From assembly GCA_030427585.1 (NCBI GenBank), contig JAUIBW010000014.1:1-64000 (forward strand): a DNA stretch of 64,000 nt, given 5' to 3'. The DNA comes from Bacteroidia bacterium (GTDB lineage Bacteria; Bacteroidota; Bacteroidia; Flavobacteriales; Flavobacteriaceae). The position numbers and the translations under genes were made by a program. Position 1 is the stretch's first letter; each line of letters opens with the position of its first letter. Positions 33,683 to 43,395 of this stretch are shown piece after piece. A model generated the notes under the pieces. The model was given only the letters and a program-made list of their open reading frames with translations, did no database searches and was not told where the DNA came from.

Positions 33683-36600
33683 TTAGAATCCAACATTAAG
33701 TGAAAGAGATACAGTTTTAGGCACTGGTAATGCAGCTCCTCCAGAATTAAAGAATTCGGGATCCTGGCCATTTAACCCTTTGTCAGAGTATAGTAAGAAT
33801 AAATTCTCTCCTTGTATACGAATTCTAGCAGAAGTAAGACCTAATTTTTCAGCATATGAAGAAGGTACAGAGTATCCTAATGCTATAGATCTCATACGTG
33901 CATATGTTCCGTCTACTACCCTTAGGTCACTATTGTTATATAACTGGTATGCATTATCTCCTGCAAATACCACTCCATTATTTACAAAACCATTAAGTTC
34001 ACTAATAATAACACGATTATCCAGAATAGCAGGAATATTGGTTACGTTTTCATCTCCCGGAACAGCCCATCTGTTTATTAATTCTCCAGGAAGAGAGTTA
34101 AAATCTGTATATGCAGCATCGAAATTACTATTTAAACGAATTTTGTAATCGAATTTAAATGAAATATTTGCTGATAAAGAAAAACCACCGTACTCAAAAG
34201 TATTGTTAAATCCACCAGCTCCTCTAGGTTGCGTAGGTCCTTCATATTTTAATACTTTTTCAATATCTTCTCTACTTTGAAGATCTATATTGGTTACTCT
34301 ATTATTATCTGCATCAAAGAATGTTGGGATACCAAATTCATTTAAACCAGCGAATCGAACAGAGTATAATGCAGAGATTTCACGACCTGTAAATGGAGCT
34401 CCAGATGGAGATATCAAATCTACCATACGAGGCTCAAATTTAAGTTCTTTTACTTCTTCGGTGTTATAACCTACATTAAGGTTTGTAGACCATTTAAACT
34501 TATCAGTTCTTAGGTTTACTGTAGATATAGCAAATTCATATCCTTCAACATCTAAATCGGCATAGTTTCCTCTTTTAAAAGCTTCACCACCAACACCACT
34601 GGTTTTGATATCTCCGATAAGATCAAAAGATTTACGAGTATAGTATCCTAATTCACCAGCAACACGACTATTAAACATAGAAAATTCTAATCCAACACTA
34701 AATTCTTTAAGCTTTTCAAAAGTCAAATCAGAGTTTTCTAACGAATTAATGCTAATTACACTTTCTTGATCCTGAGGACGCAATGGTGTTTGACCTCTTA
34801 AATCAAGAGAAGCACTTGTGTTTGATGGACCTCTACCTCCTGACAAACCATAGGTAGCTTTTAGTTTTAAAAGATTCACCCATTCTGCCTTAAAGAAATC
34901 TTCTTTATCGATATTCCATGCTCCACTTATATTATAGTTTGTAAGATATCTTGCATCTGGGCTTGATCCTTGTAAGTTAGATCCATCATATCTTAGTGTA
35001 CCGTTAAGAGTATATTTGTTATTTAGAGTATATCCTGCATTGAAGAAGAAACCAGTAAAACGATCTCTAAAGTTCGCAATATCAAAATATTGGTCGTTAT
35101 TATCAATTGCCTGATCAATAGCATCGGGATTGGTATTAATTAGATATCCATTATCATAAGAGATACCAATACCATTGTATTCTCTACGTTGTCTTGTAGA
35201 AGATTTTATTTCTTGCCCTAAAAGGAATGTAAATTGATGATTATCTCCTATGTATGGATTCCAAGAAATAGAATTTCTCCAGTATACATAGTCTAAAATA
35301 TCTTCATTAAAAATATTTATACCACCTTCTGGTAATATAGAGTATGGAGGTCTGGTTAAATTATCTCTATCCTGATATAAGAAAGGGTTTACATTTGCCA
35401 AAACGCCTTCATCTGCTCTAAATGCTTCTGCCTGGTTAGACTTATCACCAATGATATGCTCTCTTTGCGTAATTGCTTTACGGTAGTTAAAAGTAGAAGT
35501 AGCCGTTAAATTATTCGCAATCTTATAATTTAAATCTGTTTGAAATGTGATGTCGGTTACATCAATATCAATATAGTTGTTTTCTAATTCATGAATGATG
35601 TTAAAAGGTGCATAGTTTTTTCTAAAAAACTCTAAGTTCCCATTTTCATCATATGGAGTAACACTTCTACTGTTGGTTAAAGAAAAACTATATGGGTTGA
35701 TTTCGAATTCACGCTCAAATTCTCCAGTTAATGGATTTAGTGATCTATCATTTGTTCCTGGAGCTTTTTGTTTTCTAAAACTACCCGTTAATGATGTATT
35801 TATCGAGAACTTGTCAGAAAGGTTAAATTTAGTATTTAGTTTTGTGGTGTATCGCTGAGCATTATCACCAATAGTTTGTCCTTGATCATTAAGGTAACTT
35901 GCAGAGAAATAGTAAATCGCATCATCACTTCCTCCAGATACACTTAAAGAATGCGTCTGTTGTAATGAAAAGTCATTAAAAAGTGTTTTAAACCAATCTG
36001 TATTGGCTACCTGGTAACGTCTGAAAAAACTATCTGCTAATTCTCCGTTAGCTCCAATCTCTACATCATTAGTTCTTCTTAAGTTATAATACTGACCTAA
36101 AACACCGTAAGATTCTGCAAGCTGAGCCGTAGTAAGGTCTATTAATCCTTTATCTACTAATTCTGCATATACAGATAATTCTTGTTGAGAATTTAATACA
36201 TTAAAATTTGTATATCGGGGTCTTAATCGATAAGCAAAATTATTGCTGTAGTTTACACTTAATCCACCTCTTTTACCTTTTTTTGTTGTAATTACGATTA
36301 CACCATTTTTTGCACGTGCTCCATACAATGCTGTAGCAGAAGCATCTTTTAGAATAGAGAAACTCTGAATATCATCAGGGTTTAATCCAGCAATAGAAGA
36401 ACCAATTAATGAATTAATATCTCCAGAAGCTAAATCCTGTTGATCTAATTCAACATTGTCTTCCAGAATTACTCCGTCAACTACCCAGATTGGGTTATTG
36501 TTACCATTAAGAGAGGTATTACCTCTAATTCTAATTCTTGGTGATGCACCAAATGAACCAGAAACGTTATCTACAACAACACCTGCATCTCTACCTTCTA

Positions 36601-37384
36601 AAAGTCTAGAGGCATCAGAAACACCTTCAATTTTAATATCTTCTAGGTTAAGTTTTGTGGCAACTCCGGCAAAAAGGCGACGATCTACTTTTTTATAACC
36701 ATCTGTGATTATAACTTCATCTAGTGCTTCAACAGATTCGTTAAGTACAATAGTAAACGTTGTTTTGTTTTTGTCGGTAATCGTAATAGTTTGAGTTTCG
36801 TAACCTAAGTTTTCGATTTTAAGTATATCTGATACCGAAACTCGCATCGTAAAATTTCCATCAAAGTCTGTAACTACTCCTTGGGTAGTTCCTTGAATAG
36901 ACACAGTAGATCCGGGGATGGGGAGACCGTTTTTGTCAACTACCTGCCCACTAATTTCAAACCCTTTTTGAGGTTTAATAAGTGCAGACTGTCGTTTTTT
37001 GATTGTTGGGATATTAGAATCAACTGCTTTTTTTACTAATACGATTTGCTTATCTACTATTTTATAAGAAACATTGGTGTTCCTAAATATTCTATCCAAA
37101 ATGTATTCTACTCTTTTGTTAGAAACCTTAAGGGATATCTTTCTTTTAGTATTTACTTCAGCATCTTTAAAAAATACTTTAAATTCAGTTTTTTGTTGTA
37201 TTAAATCAAATATTCTCTCAATTGTATAGTTTTTCACATCTAGTGAAATCTTGGTGTTTTGAGAATACGTATTTGCATTTATTCTAAATAGAGACAATAT
37301 AATTAGGAGTATTGTTAGCCTCATTTTCAAATTAAATATTAATTTTGCCACACCATTTGTGTGGTTTTGTATAATTATTTTCAT
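33683..37384 (-). CDS. SusC/RagA TonB-linked outer-membrane transporter with STN domain
   Basis: About 1233 aa. I start at MKIIIQNHTN (37384), since the signal segment MRLTILLIILSLFRINANTY follows; an ATG at 37414 is also possible. Domains in order: STN (~45-100, IERIFDLIQQKTEFKVFF), carboxypeptidase-regulatory-like (~155-230, SGQVVDKNGLPIPGSTVSIQ), plug (~245-370, DASRLLEGRDAGVVVDNVSG, SFSILKDASATALYGARAKN), then the beta-barrel to the final SLSLNVGF. The STN domain shows FecI/FecR-type signalling, matching the FecR and sigma genes upstream. It imports a large substrate, possibly peptide-derived, across the outer membrane. Confidence 0.95.
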   Translation of the reverse strand: MKIIIQNHTNGVAKLIFNLKMRLTILLIILSLFRINANTYSQNTKISLDVKNYTIERIFDLIQQKTEFKVFFKDAEVNTKRKISLKVSNKRVEYILDRIFRNTNVSYKIVDKQIVLVKKAVDSNIPTIKKRQSALIKPQKGFEISGQVVDKNGLPIPGSTVSIQGTTQGVVTDFDGNFTMRVSVSDILKIENLGYETQTITITDKNKTTFTIVLNESVEALDEVIITDGYKKVDRRLFAGVATKLNLEDIKIEGVSDASRLLEGRDAGVVVDNVSGSFGASPRIRIRGNTSLNGNNNPIWVVDGVILEDNVELDQQDLASGDINSLIGSSIAGLNPDDIQSFSILKDASATALYGARAKNGVIVITTKKGKRGGLSVNYSNNFAYRLRPRYTNFNVLNSQQELSVYAELVDKGLIDLTTAQLAESYGVLGQYYNLRRTNDVEIGANGELADSFFRRYQVANTDWFKTLFNDFSLQQTHSLSVSGGSDDAIYYFSASYLNDQGQTIGDNAQRYTTKLNTKFNLSDKFSINTSLTGSFRKQKAPGTNDRSLNPLTGEFEREFEINPYSFSLTNSRSVTPYDENGNLEFFRKNYAPFNIIHELENNYIDIDVTDITFQTDLNYKIANNLTATSTFNYRKAITQREHIIGDKSNQAEAFRADEGVLANVNPFLYQDRDNLTRPPYSILPEGGINIFNEDILDYVYWRNSISWNPYIGDNHQFTFLLGQEIKSSTRQRREYNGIGISYDNGYLINTNPDAIDQAIDNNDQYFDIANFRDRFTGFFFNAGYTLNNKYTLNGTLRYDGSNLQGSSPDARYLTNYNISGAWNIDKEDFFKAEWVNLLKLKATYGLSGGRGPSNTSASLDLRGQTPLRPQDQESVISINSLENSDLTFEKLKEFSVGLEFSMFNSRVAGELGYYTRKSFDLIGDIKTSGVGGEAFKRGNYADLDVEGYEFAISTVNLRTDKFKWSTNLNVGYNTEEVKELKFEPRMVDLISPSGAPFTGREISALYSVRFAGLNEFGIPTFFDADNNRVTNIDLQSREDIEKVLKYEGPTQPRGAGGFNNTFEYGGFSLSANISFKFDYKIRLNSNFDAAYTDFNSLPGELINRWAVPGDENVTNIPAILDNRVIISELNGFVNNGVVFAGDNAYQLYNNSDLRVVDGTYARMRSIALGYSVPSSYAEKLGLTSARIRIQGENLFLLYSDKGLNGQDPEFFNSGGAALPVPKTVSLSLNVGF

Positions 37385-37506
37385 ATTTTTAATATGATTT
37401 AATGATTGAACCATTGTTAAATTACGCTTACTCTAAATCGGGAGATGTTGCAGCATTTCTCGATTTTTTCGTTTTCTAGTCATTTTGGAAACATACTTTT
37501 TTTGCT

Positions 37507-38676
37507 TTAGGGGTTAATAATTATTTCATTTTCTTTGATGATGAAATTAAAGAAGGTATTGCTCTTAAATGTTTTTAATACATCTTCTATGCTTTCTACA
37601 TCGAACTGACCTGTAAATTTTTCTTTCTTTATTTTTTGGTAATTAATTGTTATTTTCTTGTCGTAAGACCTCTCTAGTTTCTTAATGATATTCTCAAAAC
37701 TTTCATTTTTAAACAGTAATATCCCATCAACCCAAGCGGTATAATTTTCTGTTTTTACTGTAGAAATATTCAAATTCTGACCTGATTTTAAAAGACTGGC
37801 TTTTTGATTTGGTTTAAGTATTTTATCGGTGTCTTTATTAAATCGTTCTTTGTTTTTAAATACACCAACACTACCTTCTACCAGAACAACCTCAGAAAAT
37901 GGATCATCAGCATAAGAAGAAACATTAAATTTTGTTCCTAAAACTTCAGTTTTAATGCCATTAGTAGATACAACGAACGGAGCTTCTTCATTTCTGGCAA
38001 CTTCAAAATAAGCTTCACCAGATAATTCTACTTCACGAACTTGCCCGGCAACAAAATTTACAGGGAATTTTAATGTAGAACCTGCATTAACATGAACCGA
38101 CGTACCGTCAGATAATTCTAATTGAAACTTTCTTCCATAAGGAACTTTTAGCGTATTGATCTTTGGCTTTACTTCGCCGATGTTATTTTTTTCGTTGTGA
38201 TATACTATTTTACCTTTTTCTTGAATTCCTACTACAGTGCCATCGTTATTTTTAATTTCTTTAAATAATTCATTTTCCTGTATGGTTTCAAGACTACCAT
38301 CACTTAGTTGTAATGTTACTTCATTTAAAGTAGAATCAGTATCAAAAAAAGTATTGTTGTAGTACAAAGTGATACTAATTATAAGCCCTACAAAAACTGC
38401 AGCATATTTTAAATAATTATTAATTCTATTTTTGCGGATTTTAGTATGAGATTTTGTACTTTGTATATGTTTTTGGAATAATGATGATGCTTTTTTATTA
38501 TCAAAATCATTTTTGCCTAATTGGATGTAATGATCAGTGATAATGTATTTTTTAAATTCATTTAAGTTTTCTTCATCATTCAATAACTTTTTGAACTCGG
38601 TGAGTTCTCGTTCGGACATCTCATTATTTAGGTATTTAAGTATTTGATTTATATCCAAATCATTATTTTTTTTCAT
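37507..38676 (-). CDS. FecR-type anti-sigma factor
   Basis: A 389-aa protein. The cytoplasmic N-terminus (~1-85, DINQILKYLNNEMSERELTE) precedes one membrane helix (~90-110, YLKYAAVFVGLIISITLYY). The periplasmic FecR domain (VPYGRKFQLELSDGTSVHVN, VELSGEAYFEVARNEEAPF, VLGTKFNVSSYADD) and a C-terminal secretin-like STN-binding segment (SFENIIKKLERSYDKKITIN) follow. It relays SusC occupancy to the sigma factor, which is divergent here, encoded on the other strand 200 bases away. It is upstream of SusC by 90 bases on the same strand. Confidence 0.92.
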   Translation of the reverse strand: MKKNNDLDINQILKYLNNEMSERELTEFKKLLNDEENLNEFKKYIITDHYIQLGKNDFDNKKASSLFQKHIQSTKSHTKIRKNRINNYLKYAAVFVGLIISITLYYNNTFFDTDSTLNEVTLQLSDGSLETIQENELFKEIKNNDGTVVGIQEKGKIVYHNEKNNIGEVKPKINTLKVPYGRKFQLELSDGTSVHVNAGSTLKFPVNFVAGQVREVELSGEAYFEVARNEEAPFVVSTNGIKTEVLGTKFNVSSYADDPFSEVVLVEGSVGVFKNKERFNKDTDKILKPNQKASLLKSGQNLNISTVKTENYTAWVDGILLFKNESFENIIKKLERSYDKKITINYQKIKKEKFTGQFDVESIEDVLKTFKSNTFFNFIIKENEIIINP

Positions 38677-38878
38677 GCGAATTATTGGCTTATTTATAGT
38701 TAAGACTTGAAAAAAATAAAAAACCCTTACTTCTGAAACTTTTTTTTTTATTATTTATGTAAAGTTTTTGTTAATTGTTTTGTGAGAGGGTTTAAAAATG
38801 AGTTAAAAAAAGAGTGCTATAAAGAACGAGACCCAAATAAAGGAACTTAAGAAAGGTAATGAATTTGTATACAGGCAT

Positions 38879-39352
38879 TTGTATGAAATGTACTATAACG
38901 AACTATGTTCTTATATCTATAGCTTATCAAGGAATAAACAACAGGCAGAAGATGTTGTTCAGAATGTAATGCTTAAAATTTGGAAGAATAAAAAAAAATT
39001 AAATATTAATACTTCTATCAAAAATTATTTATACAAAGCATGTTATTATGAATTGATAGATACGTACAATAAGAATAAAAAAGAATTAAATTATATAGAA
39101 CAAATACAAAAAAATACTTTAGACATTTTTGTAGAAGAGGATAATGATTTTATCAAGAAGAAAATACGCCTTGTTCAGGCCGAAATCGAAAAACTTCCCC
39201 CAAAATGTAAAGAAGTGTTTATTTTAAATAAAATTCAAGGATTTAAATATAAAGAAGTAGCAGAACAATTAGATATTTCTATAAAAACCGTTGAAGCTCA
39301 AATGTCAAAAGCTATGTCAAGAATTAAAGGAGCTTTAGAACTTGTTGATTAA
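38879..39352 (+). CDS. ECF sigma factor of the SusCD locus (N-terminus interrupted by a stop)
   Basis: Region 2 (NELCSYIYSLSRNKQQAEDV, IKNYLYKACYYELIDTY) and region 4 (EIEKLPPKCKEVFILNKIQG, helix-turn-helix EVAEQLDISIKTVEAQMSKA) are intact and match FecI-like factors. The natural N-terminus seems to lie further upstream: in the same frame 38807-38878 reads KKSAIKNETQIKELKKGNEF, then VYRH, as in related sigma factors, preceded by ATG AGT TAA at 38798-38806. So codon 3 is a stop. No ATG exists in frame between; the given start is TTG (an ATG at 38888 is the alternative). The gene is either damaged or uses an unusual start. Confidence 0.8.
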   Translation: MYEMYYNELCSYIYSLSRNKQQAEDVVQNVMLKIWKNKKKLNINTSIKNYLYKACYYELIDTYNKNKKELNYIEQIQKNTLDIFVEEDNDFIKKKIRLVQAEIEKLPPKCKEVFILNKIQGFKYKEVAEQLDISIKTVEAQMSKAMSRIKGALELVD

Positions 39353-39401
39353 GTATTTCTTATTAAAAAGAATACTTACAAACCTATTAGTAGTTAGATA
39401 C

Positions 39402-40556
39402 TTATTTTCTTAATGTATATATTCCTAAAATTGGCCCTATACTTAAAAATACATAAAGCATAGTATTATCTAATTTTCCTGTTAAAAAAGATAATAGCTG
39501 AATACTAATTATAGTAATAGCAAACCCAATACAATTAATAATGGTAAGAGCAGTACCTCTTAATTCGGGTGGTACAGCAGCAGCCACCATTGTTGAGAAT
39601 TGAGGAGAATCAGAAATAACTAACATTCCCCAGACACATAAAGCAATTAAAAATAATTCGGGAGGTAATAGAAAAAGCAGGGGAGAAGCAAGACAAAATA
39701 TTCCAGAAATTAATAATGAGTTATATGCTACTTTTCTACTACCTGTTTTTAATGAAATCAAACCACCCAGAATACAAGAAATAAAACCAACACCTATAAT
39801 AATAAAAGACCAAAATGGTACCTTTAGTTGTATAGATTGTAAGCGAGAATACGTTTTAAGGATAATAGGGATAAATCCCCAAAATGCATAGAGTTCCCAC
39901 ATATGTCCAAAATATCCAAAAGCAGCTTTTTTAAAACTAGGAATGTTAAAAAGTTGTGTGACTATCCCAAGCTGAAGTTTAGAAACATATTTTCTGTATG
40001 GACCATCCGGAACCAAAAACCACATTGCAGATCCTCCAATAAATGCTAAGATAGATGTGCTAATAATTACTGCTTTATAATCGCTGCTCCAGGAAAACTG
40101 ATTAATTAGGTGTGGGAAAGCTGTCCCCAGTACCAAAGCGCCTACAAGATATCCAAGCGCTTTTCCGAGTCCATCTTTATAATAATCAGAAGCTATTTTC
40201 ATACCAATAGGATATATTCCGGCAAGGAAAAAACCAGTGCCAAATCTTGCAGTAAGTAAATTAAAAACTGTGATATCAGGAATAAGTAATGATAAGTTGC
40301 TAAGCCCTCCCAATAAAGCACAAATCATAAATATACGAGAAGGAGAAAACCGATCGGCTAATGTTAATAAAGCAAAAGTGAGTGTTCCTATAATAAACCC
40401 AAATTGCACAAAAGATAAAAGATATCCCAGAATATTAAATCCAACATTAAACTGGGAGGCAAGATCATCGATAACAGCATTACCAGCAAACCATAGCGAA
40501 GTACAAAAAAACTGCGAAATGATAATCACCGGGAGTATGTAGAATTTTAATTTCAA
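39402..40556 (-). CDS. MFS transporter
   Basis: A 384-aa protein with 11-12 hydrophobic helices (YILPVIIISQFFCTSLWF, GFIIGTLTFALLTLADRFSP with an RFSPSR loop like the MFS motif A, FGTGFFLAGIYPIGM). The start appears to be TTG at 40556, because the only nearby ATG is out of frame. It follows the CBM9-like lipoprotein gene by 4 bases and so is co-transcribed. The substrate is unknown; together with a carbohydrate-binding protein, a sugar is conceivable. Confidence 0.8.
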   Translation of the reverse strand: MKLKFYILPVIIISQFFCTSLWFAGNAVIDDLASQFNVGFNILGYLLSFVQFGFIIGTLTFALLTLADRFSPSRIFMICALLGGLSNLSLLIPDITVFNLLTARFGTGFFLAGIYPIGMKIASDYYKDGLGKALGYLVGALVLGTAFPHLINQFSWSSDYKAVIISTSILAFIGGSAMWFLVPDGPYRKYVSKLQLGIVTQLFNIPSFKKAAFGYFGHMWELYAFWGFIPIILKTYSRLQSIQLKVPFWSFIIIGVGFISCILGGLISLKTGSRKVAYNSLLISGIFCLASPLLFLLPPELFLIALCVWGMLVISDSPQFSTMVAAAVPPELRGTALTIINCIGFAITIISIQLLSFLTGKLDNTMLYVFLSIGPILGIYTLRK

Positions 40557-40560
40557 TACA

Positions 40561-41355
40561 TTATTCTTCTAAAATGATTGTACCAAAAACATCTGCATTA
40601 ATCCATCCCAGGTTTTTTTCTTCTCCCGGGATAAAAACAGAGCCTATAAAATTTTCTCTTTCTTTGCTGCCATCATTATCATTGTAAGCAATAGCAAAAC
40701 CTATTTTCTGATCTTTTTTTAAGATCATTGGGTCATTAACTTTTCCTTCTTCATAAGTATCATCATATATTATAATTTCAAATTCCCATACAGATACATC
40801 ACCATTAGTAACACGTTTAGAATGAACATGATTGTTATATAGTAAAGGTTTTTTATGTTCATCCAGGTCTACTACATTTCCATCTAATGCTACATGATAA
40901 GCAAATGCATTATTAGAATATTGATGATCCCCACCAGAGTTATCTGCGTCAATAAAAATTTCTACACAGTCATCATCCCACCATAAACGTAACGGATCTT
41001 TGTTTTGATCAAATAAAACATCATCCTTAATTTCGACTAATACATACAGTGCTTCTGGAGTCCAGACCACTTTATATCTTCCAAAAAAATCATTAAATGT
41101 ATATGGCGCTCCCAACCATCTTTGATCAAAACCATACCAAATAGCTTCTTTCCAAATAGGATCATCCATTTTACCATCTAGTTTAGGAACAATTACTGCT
41201 TTTTTAACTTTTCTAATTTGATGATCAATTTTAACGTTCTGTCTCCGTAAATCTTTATGATCTATAACTGCCAGCTCATCTTTAGTCGAGTTAGGAAGGT
41301 TTTTTTTACAACTTAGTATAAATAATAAAATGAATAATAAAAGTATTCTTTTCAT
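40561..41355 (-). CDS. CBM9-like lipoprotein
   Basis: A 264-aa protein from the ATG at 41355 (MKRILLLFILLFILSC, with lipobox cysteine); an earlier ATG would spoil the signal. The mature part has the family 9 carbohydrate-binding-like pattern: KLDGKMDDPIWKEAIWYGFD, KVVWTPEALYVLVEIKDDVL, and DDCVEIFIDADNSGGDHQY with a likely calcium site. Such domains bind sugars or are parts of surface enzymes. It shares a transcript with the MFS transporter. Confidence 0.8.
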   Translation of the reverse strand: MKRILLLFILLFILSCKKNLPNSTKDELAVIDHKDLRRQNVKIDHQIRKVKKAVIVPKLDGKMDDPIWKEAIWYGFDQRWLGAPYTFNDFFGRYKVVWTPEALYVLVEIKDDVLFDQNKDPLRLWWDDDCVEIFIDADNSGGDHQYSNNAFAYHVALDGNVVDLDEHKKPLLYNNHVHSKRVTNGDVSVWEFEIIIYDDTYEEGKVNDPMILKKDQKIGFAIAYNDNDGSKERENFIGSVFIPGEEKNLGWINADVFGTIILEE

Positions 41356-41817
41356 AACGAGATTTAGTGACATAATCATGATAAATGTAGTGAACAAAAT
41401 TTAAAAAAATAGTTGTAGTATATAAATAAGTGATAATCATTTGTGTTTCTAGTTATAGATTACGGGATAACCAGAAATAGATATTTAATATTCATATGAC
41501 ATTAAAAAATGGATTGAGTTAAGTTGTGATTTCAGGAAGTATTCAGTAAAGCTTAACTTCTTATTTTAAAATAAAATACTAGTTTTTTTTATTTTGTGTA
41601 GGTAATAAAGAAAGAACTAGGAGATATATAGACAGAATTTAGGGACTAAATAAATAAGAGTAGTAGTTTTTGGTTATTATTGTTTAGGAAGAAAAAAATA
41701 TGAAATATCCTGTTTTTGTTTTTAAATTATGATGCTAAAATTTTATACTTCATTTTAGAATGAAATAAAAAAAATATGGCCGTTTTACTTTTGTGTTATA
41801 CAAAAACCAGCAAGTAG
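41356..41817. other. Intergenic region between divergent transcripts
   Basis: About 460 bases of very AT-rich DNA. The only signal I can support is a -7 box TACTTTTG at 41786-41793 on the plus strand, ~25 bases before the OsmC start; no clear TTTG partner lies 19-21 bases upstream. No small gene or hairpin terminator is visible. Confidence 0.35.
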
Positions 41818-42291
41818 ATGAAACATTCGGCAAGAGTATTTTGGAAGAAAAATCAACACGAAGTTTTTAAAGACGGGAAATATAGCAGGAGGCATACCTG
41901 GTATTTTGATGGAGGTACAGAAGTACCAGCTTCTTCTTCTCCAGATATAATTCCTACTCCAATGTCTGATGCGTCCGCCGTGGACCCTGAAGAAGCATTT
42001 TTAGCAGCTGTTTCGAGTTGTCACATGCTATTTTTTCTTTCTATTGCTTCAAAGAAAAAATATGTTGTAGAGCACTATGAAGATCATGCTGTAGGGCAGT
42101 TAAAAGAAATAAAAGGGAAGAAAGCAATTACTACAATTACATTATGCCCTAAGGTAATTTTTAAAGGGAAGTATCCTTCAATAAAAACTATAGAGCAAAT
42201 GCATAATCTAGCACATTCTAATTGCTTTATCGCGAATTCTATCAAAGCAAATATTCAAATTAAACTTAATATGAAACCAAATATAAAATGA
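41818..42291 (+). CDS. OsmC-family protein
   Basis: A 157-aa protein of the OsmC/Ohr fold: PEEAFLAAVSSCHMLFFLSIA contains the first reactive cysteine and HNLAHSNCFIANSIKANI the second. These cysteines reduce organic hydroperoxides in family members. The spacing and the AVSSCH motif place it with the OsmC-like proteins of unknown substrate. It heads a small group with the ACT and DinB genes (gaps 10-130 bases) and likely shares their promoter. Confidence 0.85.
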   Translation: MKHSARVFWKKNQHEVFKDGKYSRRHTWYFDGGTEVPASSSPDIIPTPMSDASAVDPEEAFLAAVSSCHMLFFLSIASKKKYVVEHYEDHAVGQLKEIKGKKAITTITLCPKVIFKGKYPSIKTIEQMHNLAHSNCFIANSIKANIQIKLNMKPNIK

Positions 42292-42424
42292 ACCATAACA
42301 ATTGAGTGATACCAACCAAGATGTTCAATGGCGAAATCAAAGATTTACGAATACCTTAACTAAAAGTAACCAACAGATGAGTAATTCCATCTGGCAACTA
42401 AAAAAAACAATAAAAAAAGAACAG

Positions 42425-42817
42425 ATGAAAAATTTAGCAATTAAGTTATACAACAAACCCGGGGCTTTGGCAGAAATGGGAGAGGTTTTAGGAAATGCAG
42501 GAGTAAGCCTTGAGGGAGGAGGAGTTTTTGTGCATAACAATATAGGAATAGCCAATTTTTTGGTAAAAGATGCAGAAAAAGGAAAGAAAGCATTAGAATC
42601 TTACGGGATTGAAGTTTTTGCGGTAAATGAAGTGCTAATTCAAAAATTAGATCAGGAAGTACCTGGGCAATTAGGGAAAATTTGTCGTTTGATGGAAAAA
42701 AACAATATTAATATAATAACACAATATAGTGATCACGATAATCAGTTAATATTAGTTGTAGACGATTATGAAAAAGGAAAAGTTGTTTCAGAGAATTGGA
42801 GCAGAGGAATATATTAA
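42425..42817 (+). CDS. ACT-domain protein
   Basis: A 130-aa protein from the ATG at 42425 (MKNLAIKLYNKPGALAEMGE). An in-frame start at 42302 would add 41 poorly coding residues, so I prefer the later one. Two ACT-like halves can be seen: NKPGALAEMGEVLGNAGVSL and EVPGQLGKICRLMEKNNINI. ACT domains bind amino acids to regulate enzymes; a stand-alone protein may bind one as a sensor. The DinB gene starts 10 bases after its stop. Confidence 0.75.
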   Translation: MKNLAIKLYNKPGALAEMGEVLGNAGVSLEGGGVFVHNNIGIANFLVKDAEKGKKALESYGIEVFAVNEVLIQKLDQEVPGQLGKICRLMEKNNINIITQYSDHDNQLILVVDDYEKGKVVSENWSRGIY

Positions 42818-42827
42818 AACACATATA

Positions 42828-43298
42828 ATGAATTCGATAGATATTATTTTATTAAACTGTACAGAGACAAGAAGGCGAAGTATTAAACTTTGGAAAGGAA
42901 TACCAGAAGAATATTTTGATTGGAAACCAGATAAAAATGCATTCTCTATTATTGAAATGATTAGGCATGTGTTAGAAGCAGAGCATTTATTTCATAAAAT
43001 AATTGAGAACAGAGGGAATCTGGGAAATTATCATTCTCCGTGGCAAGGAACAGAGTATGTAGATTTGGAGTTTGAGTTAGAGATAGCAAAGCGTTATAGA
43101 AAGAGTTTTCTTGATATGATAGAGGGGTTAACAGAGGCAGATCTCGAAAACATAAGAATAGAAAGAACAGAAGTGGGACAGAGCAAAAAGCTTGGGGACT
43201 ATTTAAATAGAATTGTGTTTCATGAAGCAGTACATATGGGACAGATGCTTGATTATTTAAGAACACTTAGGGTGAAAAGACCTAAAATATGGGATTAA
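42828..43298 (+). CDS. DinB-family protein
   Basis: A 156-aa protein from MNSIDIILLNCTETRRRS (42828); an earlier start at 42768 would overlap the ACT gene by 50 bases. It has the four-helix DinB pattern with three putative metal-binding histidines: MIRHVLEAEHLFH, and HEAVHMGQMLDYL near the end. DinB-like proteins include thiol transferases (bacillithiol-type) and many of unknown role. With OsmC it may belong to a redox-related group. Confidence 0.75.
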   Translation: MNSIDIILLNCTETRRRSIKLWKGIPEEYFDWKPDKNAFSIIEMIRHVLEAEHLFHKIIENRGNLGNYHSPWQGTEYVDLEFELEIAKRYRKSFLDMIEGLTEADLENIRIERTEVGQSKKLGDYLNRIVFHEAVHMGQMLDYLRTLRVKRPKIWD

Positions 43299-43395
43299 AA
43301 ATGATGATATCGCTTATATTATAGTAAATTCATAGCGCAAATGGTATTGTATTAGTTTTGTGTATTGAAATCAGATCATATTGTGATAATAGTAA

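Noticed and set aside
32188-33771. SusD start at 33771
   Set aside because: It would overlap SusC by ~90 bases and put 34 residues before the lipoprotein signal; the ATG at 33669 gives a normal one.
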